The translations under genes were made by a program, and so were the position numbers. Below are positions 49,874-59,032 of a DNA stretch of 64,000 bases, piece by piece. A model generated the notes under the pieces. It was not told the DNA's origin. It did not search any database and saw only the letters and a list, made by a program, of their open reading frames with translations. This stretch comes from CAG-411 sp050875145. GTDB lineage: Bacteria > Bacillota > Clostridia > Lachnospirales > Lachnospiraceae. The stretch is from contig JBNMLH010000015.1 in the NCBI GenBank assembly GCA_050875145.1, positions 1 through 64,000 on the forward strand, read 5' to 3'. The stretch's first letter is position 1. The number at the start of each line of letters is the position of its first letter.

Positions 49874-51025
49874 TTACCCTTCCTGCTGTCGCATTTTTGT
49901 CAACATCAATGTAACTCCAATAATTGCCGCCATAAATACCAACTGTATACCAATTCCCTGCCATACTTTTTCTCTTATACTTGCCGGCAATGTCTGATAA
50001 TCTCCCAAAAGGTCATTGGTTTTAGAGTACCAGTATACAGGAAGGAATTGTGCCACTCTTTTTACCTGTTCCCCAAGTAGTTTTAATGGAACAAACACAC
50101 CACAAATAAAACATAATCCCAAAGAAAACGGCGTTACGATCATATTGACTTGTACTGCCTTTTTTACCAGTATGCCAATGAGAAATGCAAGAGATAAGGT
50201 TACTAACATCATAACAAATGTATTCCCTAAATAATATGGTAATAACTGTGAACGGAAAAAGCTTCCTTTGGAAATACATTGTATCACGCCCAAACTAAGC
50301 AACCAAAGTCCTACTCCCAACACAAGAAATGCCATCAATGCTTCTATATTTTGTCTCCACAAGGATACCGATGATATGTTCATTCTTTGCTTCATATCCT
50401 TTCGTTGAAAAACAGCCAATATCAATCCTAAAATGGAACATAACGTAGGAATGTAAAAATACGGTATCATACGCAACATCGGTGTATAGCTTTTTATATT
50501 CGTGTTGCTCTTTGTATCTTTTAAAATGGAAATTTTACTTTGCTTTTGCTTCTGAAGCTTTGTAATTGCTTCCGCTTGTGAATATCCCACTGCTTCGTAT
50601 TGCTGCACCTGCTGAAGCATTCCATTAATCTGCTGTTCCAGATACATAGCAGTACTATCTCCTGGAATTTCTGTTATTTGTAATTTCCCTTTCTTCCAAT
50701 CGCGATCCGTCCCAAATTCTTTTGGAATCTGTAATACAATGTCTATATTATAATAGTACAATCTTTCCTGTAACTCTTCCATTCGATCTTCTTCCACTGT
50801 TACATGATGAAATTGCCCTAAATATTCCAGCAATGCCCTAGATAACTCATTTTCTGCATGGTCTACCACTGCAATATCCAAGGAATCTGCCGTATATTGT
50901 TTTTCCTCTCGACTTTTTGTCCCCTGTGCAGTCAATACAGAAATCATAGTAAAGATCACAAGATACATTACTATAGTACTTATGTTACTTCGAACAATTT
51001 TCATATAACCATTAAATATTGTCAT
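49874..51025 (-). CDS. ABC-2 type transporter permease
   Basis: A 383-residue membrane protein with an N-terminal helix (about 13-32), a large extracytoplasmic domain (about 40-185) and five to six C-terminal helices, the usual ABC-2 exporter layout. The ectodomain begins with ADSLDIAVVDHAENELSRALLEYL. It overlaps the second permease gene by 14 nt and is last in the ATPase-permease-permease operon. The exported substrate is unknown; antibiotic or peptide export is typical for this type. Confidence 0.88.
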   Translation of the reverse strand: MTIFNGYMKIVRSNISTIVMYLVIFTMISVLTAQGTKSREEKQYTADSLDIAVVDHAENELSRALLEYLGQFHHVTVEEDRMEELQERLYYYNIDIVLQIPKEFGTDRDWKKGKLQITEIPGDSTAMYLEQQINGMLQQVQQYEAVGYSQAEAITKLQKQKQSKISILKDTKSNTNIKSYTPMLRMIPYFYIPTLCSILGLILAVFQRKDMKQRMNISSVSLWRQNIEALMAFLVLGVGLWLLSLGVIQCISKGSFFRSQLLPYYLGNTFVMMLVTLSLAFLIGILVKKAVQVNMIVTPFSLGLCFICGVFVPLKLLGEQVKRVAQFLPVYWYSKTNDLLGDYQTLPASIREKVWQGIGIQLVFMAAIIGVTLMLTKMRQQEG

Positions 51026-52160
51026 AACGCACCCTCCTCATCATTACAAAGGACCCTAAATATAGCAAAACAACAAGCAAAAGCATAAGTAACAAATCCT
51101 CCTGTAGTCTTCCCATATCTTCATATACACTCACACAATACAAGGCATCCGAAATCAACGAGGACGGATTGATACGATTAATAATAGGACAATTTTGTTC
51201 TATTACCCCTTTTATAGAAGAAACCATAAGTCCGGATAAAAAACTAGATACCAAGGATATGGTTAATATCATACCAATTTTTACTCCTTCTTTTAGTTTT
51301 CCTATACTTCCTACCAGCATACCAAGGGATACTCCAATCATACTGCCCAATCCAGCGATAAGGACCAGATAACCGATATGATTTCCTAAATCAATCTTTA
51401 ACACCCATTTGATATATGCCATTAACACCAATACACTTATAAATTGCACAAAAAAGGCTACTAAAACATCCACAAAAATTAATTTTGCTTTACTTGTAGA
51501 TGTAATACATCGTCTAGCTCCTAAAGCTCCCACATTTGCCTGTAACTTTGATGCAGAATCCATGCCAATAAAGCAACCAAACATACACGCCATACCAATC
51601 AATGCTAGAAAATACTGTGTATACGATTGCACTTCTTTTCCTGTAATCGTAGCTTTTTCAACCATATTTTCCTCATAGCCAGCATTCTGCAATTTTACTA
51701 TCTTTTCTGGTTTTTCTTTTGCAACGGTTGAATATACACATATTCGACTATTGTAACTTTCCATTACAGACTGTAAAATACTCTCCTCTAACCCAGAACC
51801 TAACACGCATAATCGAATCGGATTTTCTCCAGTAGATATGGGGTTGTAGTAATAAATTCCTTTTATCTTTTTATTTTTTAGATCACGTTTTGCATCTTCT
51901 TCTGATTCTGCCTTTACTTTCAATAATTTTTTATGATTATTTTCCAACTTTTTTAAAGTTTGCATAAAGGTTGTCTGTTCCTGTTGTTCTACCGTTTCAT
52001 CAAAAACAACCGCAACAGAAATAGACTTTAAATCTTCTCCCAATCCACTAAATGCAAAATAGAAAAAAGTTCCTAATATAAGCGCAAATGCGATTGACCA
52101 AAATACTGTGGTCTTTTCTCGCAGCAAAGATAGGATGCGATATCGAAATAGTTGTAACAT
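51012..52160 (-). CDS. ABC-2 type transporter permease
   Basis: A 382-residue paralogue of the adjacent permease: N-terminal helix (about 15-38), an ectodomain (about 42-170) containing SISVAVVFDETVEQQE, and helices at about 172-192, 224-246, 258-280, 292-312 and 348-370. It probably forms a heterodimer with the neighbour and uses the ATPase upstream. It starts 11 bp after the ATPase gene. Confidence 0.88.
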   Translation of the reverse strand: MLQLFRYRILSLLREKTTVFWSIAFALILGTFFYFAFSGLGEDLKSISVAVVFDETVEQQEQTTFMQTLKKLENNHKKLLKVKAESEEDAKRDLKNKKIKGIYYYNPISTGENPIRLCVLGSGLEESILQSVMESYNSRICVYSTVAKEKPEKIVKLQNAGYEENMVEKATITGKEVQSYTQYFLALIGMACMFGCFIGMDSASKLQANVGALGARRCITSTSKAKLIFVDVLVAFFVQFISVLVLMAYIKWVLKIDLGNHIGYLVLIAGLGSMIGVSLGMLVGSIGKLKEGVKIGMILTISLVSSFLSGLMVSSIKGVIEQNCPIINRINPSSLISDALYCVSVYEDMGRLQEDLLLMLLLVVLLYLGSFVMMRRVRYDNI

Positions 52161-52171
52161 AGTTCTCCCTC

Positions 52172-53101
52172 CTAATCTCTTAAATTTGTTCCTGTAATTT
52201 CTAAGAACACATCATTTAATGTAGGCAGTTGTGAAACAACCTGTCCAAATGCAATATCCTGTTCCTGCAAATATCCAAGCACCCGCACTAAATTATGTTT
52301 TCCTTCACTGCATCGTACCGTCAGTTTTTCTTCTTCGTATTCCACCTGAAATATATTTGGCAATTCTTTTATCTGTGCAAGCTGTTCCTCATTTAAAAGA
52401 ATGGCATCAATCAAAATGGTTTCACCTGTTTTTATCATTCTTTTCAATTCCTCTTTTGTTCCAGTTGCAATACAACGTCCATGATCCAAAATAGAAATTC
52501 TGCTGCAAATCTGCTCCACTTCTTCCATATAATGTGACGTATAGATGATGGTAGCACCCTGCTTATTTAGTTCCAATATTCCCTCTAAAATTCGGTTACG
52601 ACTCTGTGGGTCTACTGCAACGGTTGGCTCATCCATAATAATCAATTTCGGCTTATGAGCAATTCCACAAGCAATATTCAATCTTCGAAGCAATCCGCCT
52701 GACAACTGTTTTGGTCGCATTTTTTTATATTTTTCCAATCCAACAAAAGCAATTGCTTCCTCGACCATTTTTTTCCGCTGCACTTTATCCTTCACATACA
52801 ATCCGCAAAAATAATCAATATTTTCCAATACATTTAATTCTTCAAATACCGCCACATTTTGAGGAACTACACCAATTTGTCCCTTCAATTCATAACTGTC
52901 TGGTCGGATTGGCTCTCCCATGACTCTGATTTCACCCTTGTCGTACTTTAATAAGGCAAGCAAACAGTTAATTGCGGTTGTCTTTCCACATCCGTTTGGT
53001 CCAAGCAGGCCAAATACTTCTCCTTCGGAAATATGTAAATTTAAGTGGTCTAATGCAACAAAATCACCATATCGTTTTACTAAATTTTCAATTTCTACCA
53101 T
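52172..53101 (-). CDS. ABC transporter ATP-binding protein
   Basis: A 309-residue ATPase. Walker A is GPNGCGKTT, the Q-loop is in GVVPQNVAVFEEL, the signature is LSGGLLRRL, Walker B is LIIMDEPT and the switch His is in YTSHYMEEVEQ. About 80 C-terminal residues form the accessory domain seen in drug/antibiotic exporters. It is first in the three-gene exporter operon, driven from a promoter overlapping a palindrome at 53193-53208. Confidence 0.95.
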   Translation of the reverse strand: MVEIENLVKRYGDFVALDHLNLHISEGEVFGLLGPNGCGKTTAINCLLALLKYDKGEIRVMGEPIRPDSYELKGQIGVVPQNVAVFEELNVLENIDYFCGLYVKDKVQRKKMVEEAIAFVGLEKYKKMRPKQLSGGLLRRLNIACGIAHKPKLIIMDEPTVAVDPQSRNRILEGILELNKQGATIIYTSHYMEEVEQICSRISILDHGRCIATGTKEELKRMIKTGETILIDAILLNEEQLAQIKELPNIFQVEYEEEKLTVRCSEGKHNLVRVLGYLQEQDIAFGQVVSQLPTLNDVFLEITGTNLRD

Positions 53102-53171
53102 ACTCTCACTCCTTCTATTTTATCCATTTCTTTACTTCTTTAGTTTAACACACCCTTCCAGTTCTCCCTAG

Positions 53172-53208
53172 TGTATAATGTCAAGACCAGCACATGACAA
53201 ATGTCATG
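53172..53208 (-). promoter_or_regulatory. exporter promoter with operator palindrome
   Basis: CATGACAAATGTCATG (53193-53208) is a near-perfect palindrome. Its TTGTCA half is the leftward -35 (53195-53200), 17 bp from -10 TATACA (53172-53177). Dyads of this kind are bound by NarL-type regulators such as the one encoded at 54444-55064, which is divergently placed. Confidence 0.7.
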
Positions 53209-53289
53209 CTTTTCTTTTTTGATTTCTTCTTTTATAATGAATGTAGTAATTAATTTTAAATTTAGCTTACAAAAGGGGGGTATTATGAT

Positions 53290-54366
53290 ATGAAACCAAT
53301 GCGAAATAAATTGCTATTGTTATTTTTATGTTGCACCTCTTTTTGTATCCTTTCTCCCTCTATGGCACATGTACTTGCCTTTTTAAGCAGTATCTTTTTT
53401 GCCAGCACCATATATTTTTTTCAATCCAAACGATACTGTGCTATTTGCAGTATCGTATACGGTCTTTTTTGTATTTATCATCCTGCTTTTCTACTATTTA
53501 TCCCCGTACTTTTTTATGATAGCTGTTATTACAAATGCTACGCTGGAATACTATTGCTCTTGCTAGAAGGTATTTATATGATTTTCTATCTTCCACCGGC
53601 CTATCCGTTTTTTCTAGCTATGCTTATCCTTTTCGGTATGGTATTAGCCATGTATTTGCAATCTATTTCACACCGCTGGAATACATTAGATAGAAAATAC
53701 AAGAAAAGTCAGGATGATAGTCGTGAGACTCTGTTACTGATGCAGGAAAAAAATAAATCACTTTTGAAAAATCAGGATTATGAAATATATAATGCCACAT
53801 TACAGGAACGAAATCGTATTGCCCGAGAAATCCATGATAATGTGGGACATATGCTGTCACGCGCTATTTTACTCATGGGGGCAATAAAGGTCATCAACCA
53901 ATCTTCTGAATTAGCACTTCCGATTGAGCAGACAGAGGACACCTTATCCCAGGCAATGGACAGTATACGAAACAGCGTTCATAACTTGCACGACGAATCT
54001 ATCAATCTGCAAAAAAACTTGGAAACGATAACAGCTTCTTTCTCTTTCTGCCCAGTTACATTGGAATATGATATGGGATTTGAAGTACCAAAAGCAATTA
54101 AGTACTGTTTTATTGCTATCATAAAAGAAGCATTAACAAATGTAGCAAAGCACAGCAATGCCACTAACGTTTCTATTTTGGTCAGAGAGCATCCATCTTT
54201 GTTCCAGCTTATTATTGCAGATAATGGTACCAAACTACCTATTTCGGACTATACAGGCATCGGACTTACCAATATGCAGGAACGAATCGCAAATCTCAAA
54301 GGAACGATTCAGATTAATAAGAAAAACGGATATCGGATATTTATTTCCATTCCAAAGCAAACGTAA
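53290..54366 (+). CDS. sensor histidine kinase (NarL-type, HisKA_3)
   Basis: A 358-residue kinase. Five or six N-terminal hydrophobic helices (1-125) with almost no extracellular loops suggest intramembrane sensing. A short coiled coil (about 135-170) follows. The H-box ERNRIAREIHDNVGH places phosphoacceptor His182, the N-box is EALTNVAKHSNATN, and DNGTKLP and GIGLTNMQER are G-boxes. It is followed by a LuxR-type response regulator and is divergent from an ABC exporter, the arrangement of antibiotic- or peptide-sensing modules. Confidence 0.93.
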   Translation: MKPMRNKLLLLFLCCTSFCILSPSMAHVLAFLSSIFFASTIYFFQSKRYCAICSIVYGLFCIYHPAFLLFIPVLFYDSCYYKCYAGILLLLLEGIYMIFYLPPAYPFFLAMLILFGMVLAMYLQSISHRWNTLDRKYKKSQDDSRETLLLMQEKNKSLLKNQDYEIYNATLQERNRIAREIHDNVGHMLSRAILLMGAIKVINQSSELALPIEQTEDTLSQAMDSIRNSVHNLHDESINLQKNLETITASFSFCPVTLEYDMGFEVPKAIKYCFIAIIKEALTNVAKHSNATNVSILVREHPSLFQLIIADNGTKLPISDYTGIGLTNMQERIANLKGTIQINKKNGYRIFISIPKQT

Positions 54367-54443
54367 CCTATCGTTTTTTACAAAACACTGTTAGGCAACT
54401 TTATACGAGTTTACGCAAAGAGAAATGAAAGGGATATAAAACG

Positions 54444-55064
54444 ATGAAAATTATTATTGTTGATGATGACCAGCTAGTTACTAATGCATTGAAAACTATT
54501 TTGCAGGTCACTGGAAAAGTGGAAGTGCTTGCTACCGGATGTAATGGTCTAGAAGCAATTGCACTCTATCAAAAATACCATCCAGATGTGATATTGATGG
54601 ATATTCAAATGAAAGAAATGAGTGGTCTGGATGCTGCGCGGGAAATTTTAAAAGAAGCCCCCCATGCAAACATTCTATTATTAACCACTTTTTCGGATAA
54701 TGAATATATTATAAAGGCCTTACAATATGGAACAAAAGGATATCTTTTAAAGCAGGATTATGAAAGTATTTTACCTGCACTAGAAGCAGTAAATTCTGGC
54801 CAGACTGTATTTGGCTCAGAAATTGTTTCCAAACTGCCTGATTTATTTCAGAAAAAAAATGATTTTTCTTATGCCGATTATGACATTACCGAACGGGAAG
54901 AAGAAGTCATTCAGTTAATCGCGCAAGGACTTAGTAATAAAGAAATAGCAACTACTTTATTTTTAAGCGAAGGTACAGTACGAAACTATTTAAGTTCTAT
55001 TTTAGATAAACTGGGACTTCGAGATCGAACACAAGTGGCTATTTTCTATTATCAACATAAGTAA
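54444..55064 (+). CDS. NarL/FixJ-family response regulator
   Basis: A 206-residue regulator: receiver 1-120 with acidic residues in VDDDQ (7-9), phosphoacceptor Asp53 (VILMDIQ) and Lys in GYLLKQD. The LuxR-type HTH is at about 143-205 (LTEREEEVIQLIAQGLSNKEIAT, then SEGTVRNYLSSILDKLGLRDRTQ). An AAAGGG site precedes ATG 54444. Likely phosphorylated by the upstream kinase and acting on the dyad at 53193-53208. Confidence 0.94.
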   Translation: MKIIIVDDDQLVTNALKTILQVTGKVEVLATGCNGLEAIALYQKYHPDVILMDIQMKEMSGLDAAREILKEAPHANILLLTTFSDNEYIIKALQYGTKGYLLKQDYESILPALEAVNSGQTVFGSEIVSKLPDLFQKKNDFSYADYDITEREEEVIQLIAQGLSNKEIATTLFLSEGTVRNYLSSILDKLGLRDRTQVAIFYYQHK

Positions 55065-55245
55065 AAAATTCTTTCCTTTTTTATTGTCGCGTTTTATAAT
55101 AATAGTTAGGATATCAACATATATAGAAAAATTGTAACGGTTCAGAGGGTACAATTCGCAAAATATCAGATATACAGAATGGCTAAAAATTTTAGTAGAT
55201 GGCTGAACAGTTACGAAAAATTTATTTAAGTTAGGGAGGTTTAAA

Positions 55246-56130
55246 ATGAAACAAAGCAAACGATTTTTCTGCCTTATGCTTACTGTAGTATTTAGTATAG
55301 TAGGAATTTTAGGCATACAAACACCACCAACACAGGCAAAGCGTATCATAAACAAAGTAAAATTACTAGAAAATGGGAAAACCTATTCCTATGATATAAA
55401 TGGGGATGGCAAAAAAGAAAGTATTCTTGTTAAAGTAGTTGAAACCTATTCTAATAATATTGCTATTACAACTACAATTTATGTAAATGGAAACGTATAT
55501 TATAAAGTAAAATCCAAATATGGAATCGGTGCACAAGTGTTACTTTGCGATTTATATGCAAATCAAAAGGGTGCAAATTTACTGATTGAACACTATGGTG
55601 AATCCGATGGTCTTAGCTCCCTTCGTGTCATCAAATGTGAAAAGGATAAAGGAACTTTGCTTGCATCCATGTCAGGTAAAACTTTTGGGAAATTGAACAT
55701 TTATCGTATCAATCTCTCAAGTTTAAAAGTCACTGGAAATGGTACTTTTACCATGCTGGTAGATACACCAATTTATCTAGGAAATTTCGGATGCTATTTT
55801 GTATCCATTCCTTTTAAAATATCTGGTAAAAAGATTAAACTAACTCCTAAAAAAAGTTATAAAATCTCATCTGATTTCACGTATAAACTAAAAAAACAGG
55901 CTACTTTATATACCAAGCCAAGCAAAAAAGCATCCAAAACAACATTAGCTGTGGGAAGCAAACTTAAAATTGTGGCAGTTTACCCGGTAAGCTATAACAA
56001 AAAGAAGTACATAGCAACCAGTTTTGTAAAAGTAAAAACAAAAAGTGGAAAAACCGGTTGGGTTTTTGATAAATCCAATGTTTCTGATGAAAATAAATTG
56101 TGTGGTTTAAATATTCCTCAGTGGGGATAA
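55246..56130 (+). CDS. secreted protein with C-terminal SH3-like domain
   Basis: A 294-residue exported protein with a signal peptide ending near 31 (PPTQAK). A DINGDGKKESI element (about 50-60), like VCBS/EF-hand surface repeats, begins a beta-rich domain. The C-terminal part (about 215-285) with TLYTKPSKKASKTTLAVGSKLKIV, then SGKTGWVF, resembles a bacterial SH3 domain that could bind cell wall. It is Lys-rich. GGGAGG precedes the ATG. It is downstream of the two-component genes but separated by 180 bp. Confidence 0.75.
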   Translation: MKQSKRFFCLMLTVVFSIVGILGIQTPPTQAKRIINKVKLLENGKTYSYDINGDGKKESILVKVVETYSNNIAITTTIYVNGNVYYKVKSKYGIGAQVLLCDLYANQKGANLLIEHYGESDGLSSLRVIKCEKDKGTLLASMSGKTFGKLNIYRINLSSLKVTGNGTFTMLVDTPIYLGNFGCYFVSIPFKISGKKIKLTPKKSYKISSDFTYKLKKQATLYTKPSKKASKTTLAVGSKLKIVAVYPVSYNKKKYIATSFVKVKTKSGKTGWVFDKSNVSDENKLCGLNIPQWG

Positions 56131-56207
56131 GTACCTACTCTATTTTCAATCTAAGCAAAGATTGAAAGAGCAAAAAACAAGCTAAAAACTAATTAGTAGA
56201 AAACAAT

Positions 56208-56243
56208 AGCCCATTACAACGAAAATTTCCGTTGTAATGGGCT
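56208..56243. terminator. bidirectional terminator
   Basis: AGCCCATTACAAC and GTTGTAATGGGCT are perfect 13-bp arms between the convergent secreted-protein gene and purE. Confidence 0.88.
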
Positions 56244-56249
56244 GTTATT

Positions 56250-56738
56250 TTATTTAAATTTTGCAATCACTTCTTCGTTTGCTTTCATGGCATTTGTTTC
56301 CATATCTTTACGCTCTGCAAGAAGTTTCTCTTTAATTTCTGCATGGTGTGTTCCCAAAATCTGTAATGCAAGATAGGCTGCATTTTTACTACCATTGATA
56401 GCAACTGTTGCAACTGGAATACCAGAAGGCATCTGTACAATTGACATCAATGCGTCCATTCCGTCTAATACAGAACCAGAAAGTGGAACACCAATAACTG
56501 GAAGTACGGTCTGCGATGCTACAACACCTGGTAAAGCTGCTGCCATACCTGCTGCAGTAATAATAACCTCAGTTCCATTGCTATTACATTCTTCAATAAA
56601 TTGTGACAAGCCTAAATGTGCTCTATGTGCAGAAAGACAACGCACATTTACTTCTACTCCATATCCTTTTAAAATTCCTACTGCTGGTTCTACCTTTGCA
56701 AGATCACTTGTGGAACCCATAATAATTGCTACTTTCAT
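56250..56738 (-). CDS. purE: N5-carboxyaminoimidazole ribonucleotide mutase
   Basis: Purine biosynthesis enzyme of 162 residues. ATG 56738 has GGAGG 7 nt upstream; a longer open frame begins earlier without a site. Signatures are AIIMGSTSDLAKVEPA, the catalytic LSAHRAH, AAGMAAALPGVVAS and LPVIGVPLSG. It is transcribed alone, outside a purine operon, and no PurK is nearby; class I or II activity cannot be decided from this. Confidence 0.95.
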   Translation of the reverse strand: MKVAIIMGSTSDLAKVEPAVGILKGYGVEVNVRCLSAHRAHLGLSQFIEECNSNGTEVIITAAGMAAALPGVVASQTVLPVIGVPLSGSVLDGMDALMSIVQMPSGIPVATVAINGSKNAAYLALQILGTHHAEIKEKLLAERKDMETNAMKANEEVIAKFK

Positions 56739-56966
56739 TTTATTTCCTCCATTCAAAATTATATATCCGTTCCTTTTATGCCAAAAACATGTATACATTT
56801 TCTTCGCTACTTGTAAGTGCAGGCGTATTCTCAAACTGAGATAAAACGGAACCTACCTTTTATAATAAAATAGAATGGAAAATTATACAAGCATAAATCA
56901 CCCTTGATTTTCATGGCAGGAATTATTACACTTGCATTATAGCTTTTAGTTTTCAGGAGGAATAAA

Positions 56967-57728
56967 ATGAATAATCAACAAAAGAATACATCACAATTCT
57001 TATTTGGTATAAAACAGGGATTTCCTATTGGAATTGGTTATTTTGCAGTATCCTTTTCCCTTGGAATTGCCGCCCACCATGCAGGCCTTACGGCTTTTCA
57101 AGGATTTTTTGCAAGCCTTTTAGAGATTGCATCTGCTGGTGAATATGCCGCTTTTACTGCGATTGCCGCAGATGCTACTTATTTTAGTTTGCTATTAGCA
57201 ACTCTGGTAGCAAATGCTCGCTATTTTTTAATGTCCTGTGCATTAAGCCAGCGAACCAGTGATAGCTTGCCATTACACCATCGTATGTGTATGGGATTTT
57301 TCCTTACAGATGAAATTTTTGGTGTTACTATTGCAAATACTGGTTATGTAAATCCATATTTTATCTATGGTGCAGCAACTTCTTCCGTTCCTTTTTGGGC
57401 TTTTGGCACCTCCCTTGGTATTCTCATGGGAAATGTTTTACCTCTTCGGGTAGTAAGTGCCTTAAGTGTATCCCTATACGGTATGTTTCTTGCTGTTATT
57501 ATACCACCAGCAAAGAAAAATCCTATTATTGCACTTTTAGTCATCATTAGTTTCTTCTTTAGTGCAATTGCCACTAAGCTGCCCTTACTGTCTACTTTGA
57601 CAGAAAGTACCAGAATAATTATTCTCACACTAATCATCTCTACCATTGCAGCAATTTTGTGTCCAGTATCCGAAAACTTAACCACACAAACAACAGAAAA
57701 AACGAAAGGAACGAATACTCATGCATAA
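56967..57728 (+). CDS. azlC: branched-chain amino acid export protein AzlC
   Basis: A 253-residue membrane protein with about seven helices. The family start FLFGIKQGFPIGIGYFAVSFSLGIAA and the segment ANARYFLMSCALSQR, then FFLTDEIFGVT are typical. With AzlD it forms an exporter of branched-chain amino acids or analogues. GGAGG precedes the ATG and its 3' end overlaps azlD by 8 nt. Confidence 0.94.
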   Translation: MNNQQKNTSQFLFGIKQGFPIGIGYFAVSFSLGIAAHHAGLTAFQGFFASLLEIASAGEYAAFTAIAADATYFSLLLATLVANARYFLMSCALSQRTSDSLPLHHRMCMGFFLTDEIFGVTIANTGYVNPYFIYGAATSSVPFWAFGTSLGILMGNVLPLRVVSALSVSLYGMFLAVIIPPAKKNPIIALLVIISFFFSAIATKLPLLSTLTESTRIIILTLIISTIAAILCPVSENLTTQTTEKTKGTNTHA

Positions 57729-58023
57729 TATTTATATTTACATTTTCATTATGGCTATCACAACCTATGCCATTCGTGTGCTTCCACTTACTTTGATTCG
57801 TAAACCTATAAAAAGTAGATTTATTCAATCTTTTTTATATTATGTGCCCTATGTTACCCTGGCTGTGATGACCTTCCCCGCCATCACACAGGCAACCCAC
57901 TCCCCAATCAGTGGAACCATTGCCTTACTTCTTGGAATTATTGTTGCCTGGAAAGGCGCAAGCTTGTTTCAAGTAGCATTGCTTTGTTGTAGTGTTGTAT
58001 TTCTATTAGAATGTTTTTTATAA
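57721..58023 (+). CDS. azlD: branched-chain amino acid transport protein AzlD
   Basis: A 100-residue partner of AzlC with three to four hydrophobic helices; the pattern ITTYAIRVLPLTLIRKPIKS with FLYYVPYVTLAVMTFPAI is characteristic. The overlap with azlC indicates coupled translation. No AzlB or other regulator is adjacent. Confidence 0.93.
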   Translation: MHNIYIYIFIMAITTYAIRVLPLTLIRKPIKSRFIQSFLYYVPYVTLAVMTFPAITQATHSPISGTIALLLGIIVAWKGASLFQVALLCCSVVFLLECFL

Positions 58024-58130
58024 TAAGCATACGATTATATAGGTAACTGTCTACAAATTAACCTGCCTTTTAATTTACACAACAACGAGCAGTTTATTAC
58101 GGGCATATGCCAGCCAAACACATCCACAAA

Positions 58131-58159
58131 TTGACAGACGGTATTTGTTTCTTTATAAT
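58131..58159 (+). promoter_or_regulatory. promoter of ECF transporter gene
   Basis: TTGACA (58131-58136) and TATAAT (58154-58159) with a 17-bp spacer are a perfect consensus promoter. The leader is about 80 nt. The conserved elements of an FMN riboswitch were looked for and not seen. Confidence 0.8.
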
Positions 58160-58246
58160 GGATTCTTGACAACGAATTAACAATAATGCTACGACAGTTT
58201 CTAACAATCGAAAGCATTCTATTCCTTATAAATGGAGGTACTATTT

Positions 58247-58864
58247 ATGAATTTGCAACCTAATACAGCTTCTCCTAAAAATTCAAATCGAATTTTTACT
58301 ACAAAGCAAATCGTTATCATCGGTATGTTATCTGCTTTATCCTATATTCTTATGTTAATCCATTTTCCAGTAAAGTATATGGGGTTCTTAGAAATTGAAT
58401 TTAGTGACATTCCAGCGATTGTAGCATCTCTTAGTCTCGGCCCCGGCACAGGGATTTTAATTGAATTTATTAAAAATCTTATTAAAGCAATCACTGCTTC
58501 TACAACTGGTGGCAGCGGCGAAATTGCCAACTTTATTGTCAGTGTAGGTTATGTTTTACCTCTGGGACTAATTTTCCATAAAACCAAAAATAAATATAAA
58601 GGACTTTTAGCATGTACAGCCGGAACTATTTGCATGGTTATTACAGGGATTGTAATTAACTATTTTATCACAGTTCCACTCTATGCCGCACTATTTGGTG
58701 GGGAAGAGGCAGTAATTGGTGCTTGTGCTTCTGTCATTCCAGCAATCAAAAGTATTGGCACTGTAGTTATTCTTGGGATTACACCCTTTAATATTGTAAA
58801 AGGCATTTTAATTTCCATTCTCGGTATACTTTGCTATAAGGGAGTAGGAAAATATATAAAATAA
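58247..58864 (+). CDS. ECF transporter S component (RibU-like, riboflavin)
   Basis: Start 58247 has GGAGG 9 nt upstream. A 205-residue membrane protein with six helices. The N-terminus has TTKQIVIIGMLSALSYILMLI, then FPVKYMGFLEIEFSDIPAIVASLSLGP, the hallmark of RibU-type substrate-binding subunits. GFIKNL-like EFIKNLIKAITAST and TPFNIVKG also match. It captures a vitamin, probably riboflavin, and needs the shared EcfA/EcfT module encoded elsewhere. Confidence 0.87.
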   Translation: MNLQPNTASPKNSNRIFTTKQIVIIGMLSALSYILMLIHFPVKYMGFLEIEFSDIPAIVASLSLGPGTGILIEFIKNLIKAITASTTGGSGEIANFIVSVGYVLPLGLIFHKTKNKYKGLLACTAGTICMVITGIVINYFITVPLYAALFGGEEAVIGACASVIPAIKSIGTVVILGITPFNIVKGILISILGILCYKGVGKYIK

Positions 58865-58903
58865 TAGGAATAAGTAAAGACTTACTAGAATACTATTATA
58901 TAC

Positions 58904-58953
58904 AAAAATGGAATGCGAATGCTTCTTCTAATCATACATGCATTCCATTTTTT
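58904..58953 (+). terminator. terminator after ECF component gene
   Basis: AAAATGGAATGC and GCATTCCATTTTTT arms pair across a 23-nt loop, 40 bp after the stop. Confidence 0.75.
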
Positions 58954-59032
58954 ATTTGCAACGCCAACAATTCAAAACTTCATATTTACCGCAAAACTTT
59001 GGTATCGGTCCTGACTATTTTACATTGCTTTT

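Noticed and set aside
58024..58246. FMN riboswitch before the RibU-like gene
   Set aside because: No AGGAT / GGGCAGGGTGAAATTCCC-type conserved elements; only a consensus promoter is visible.
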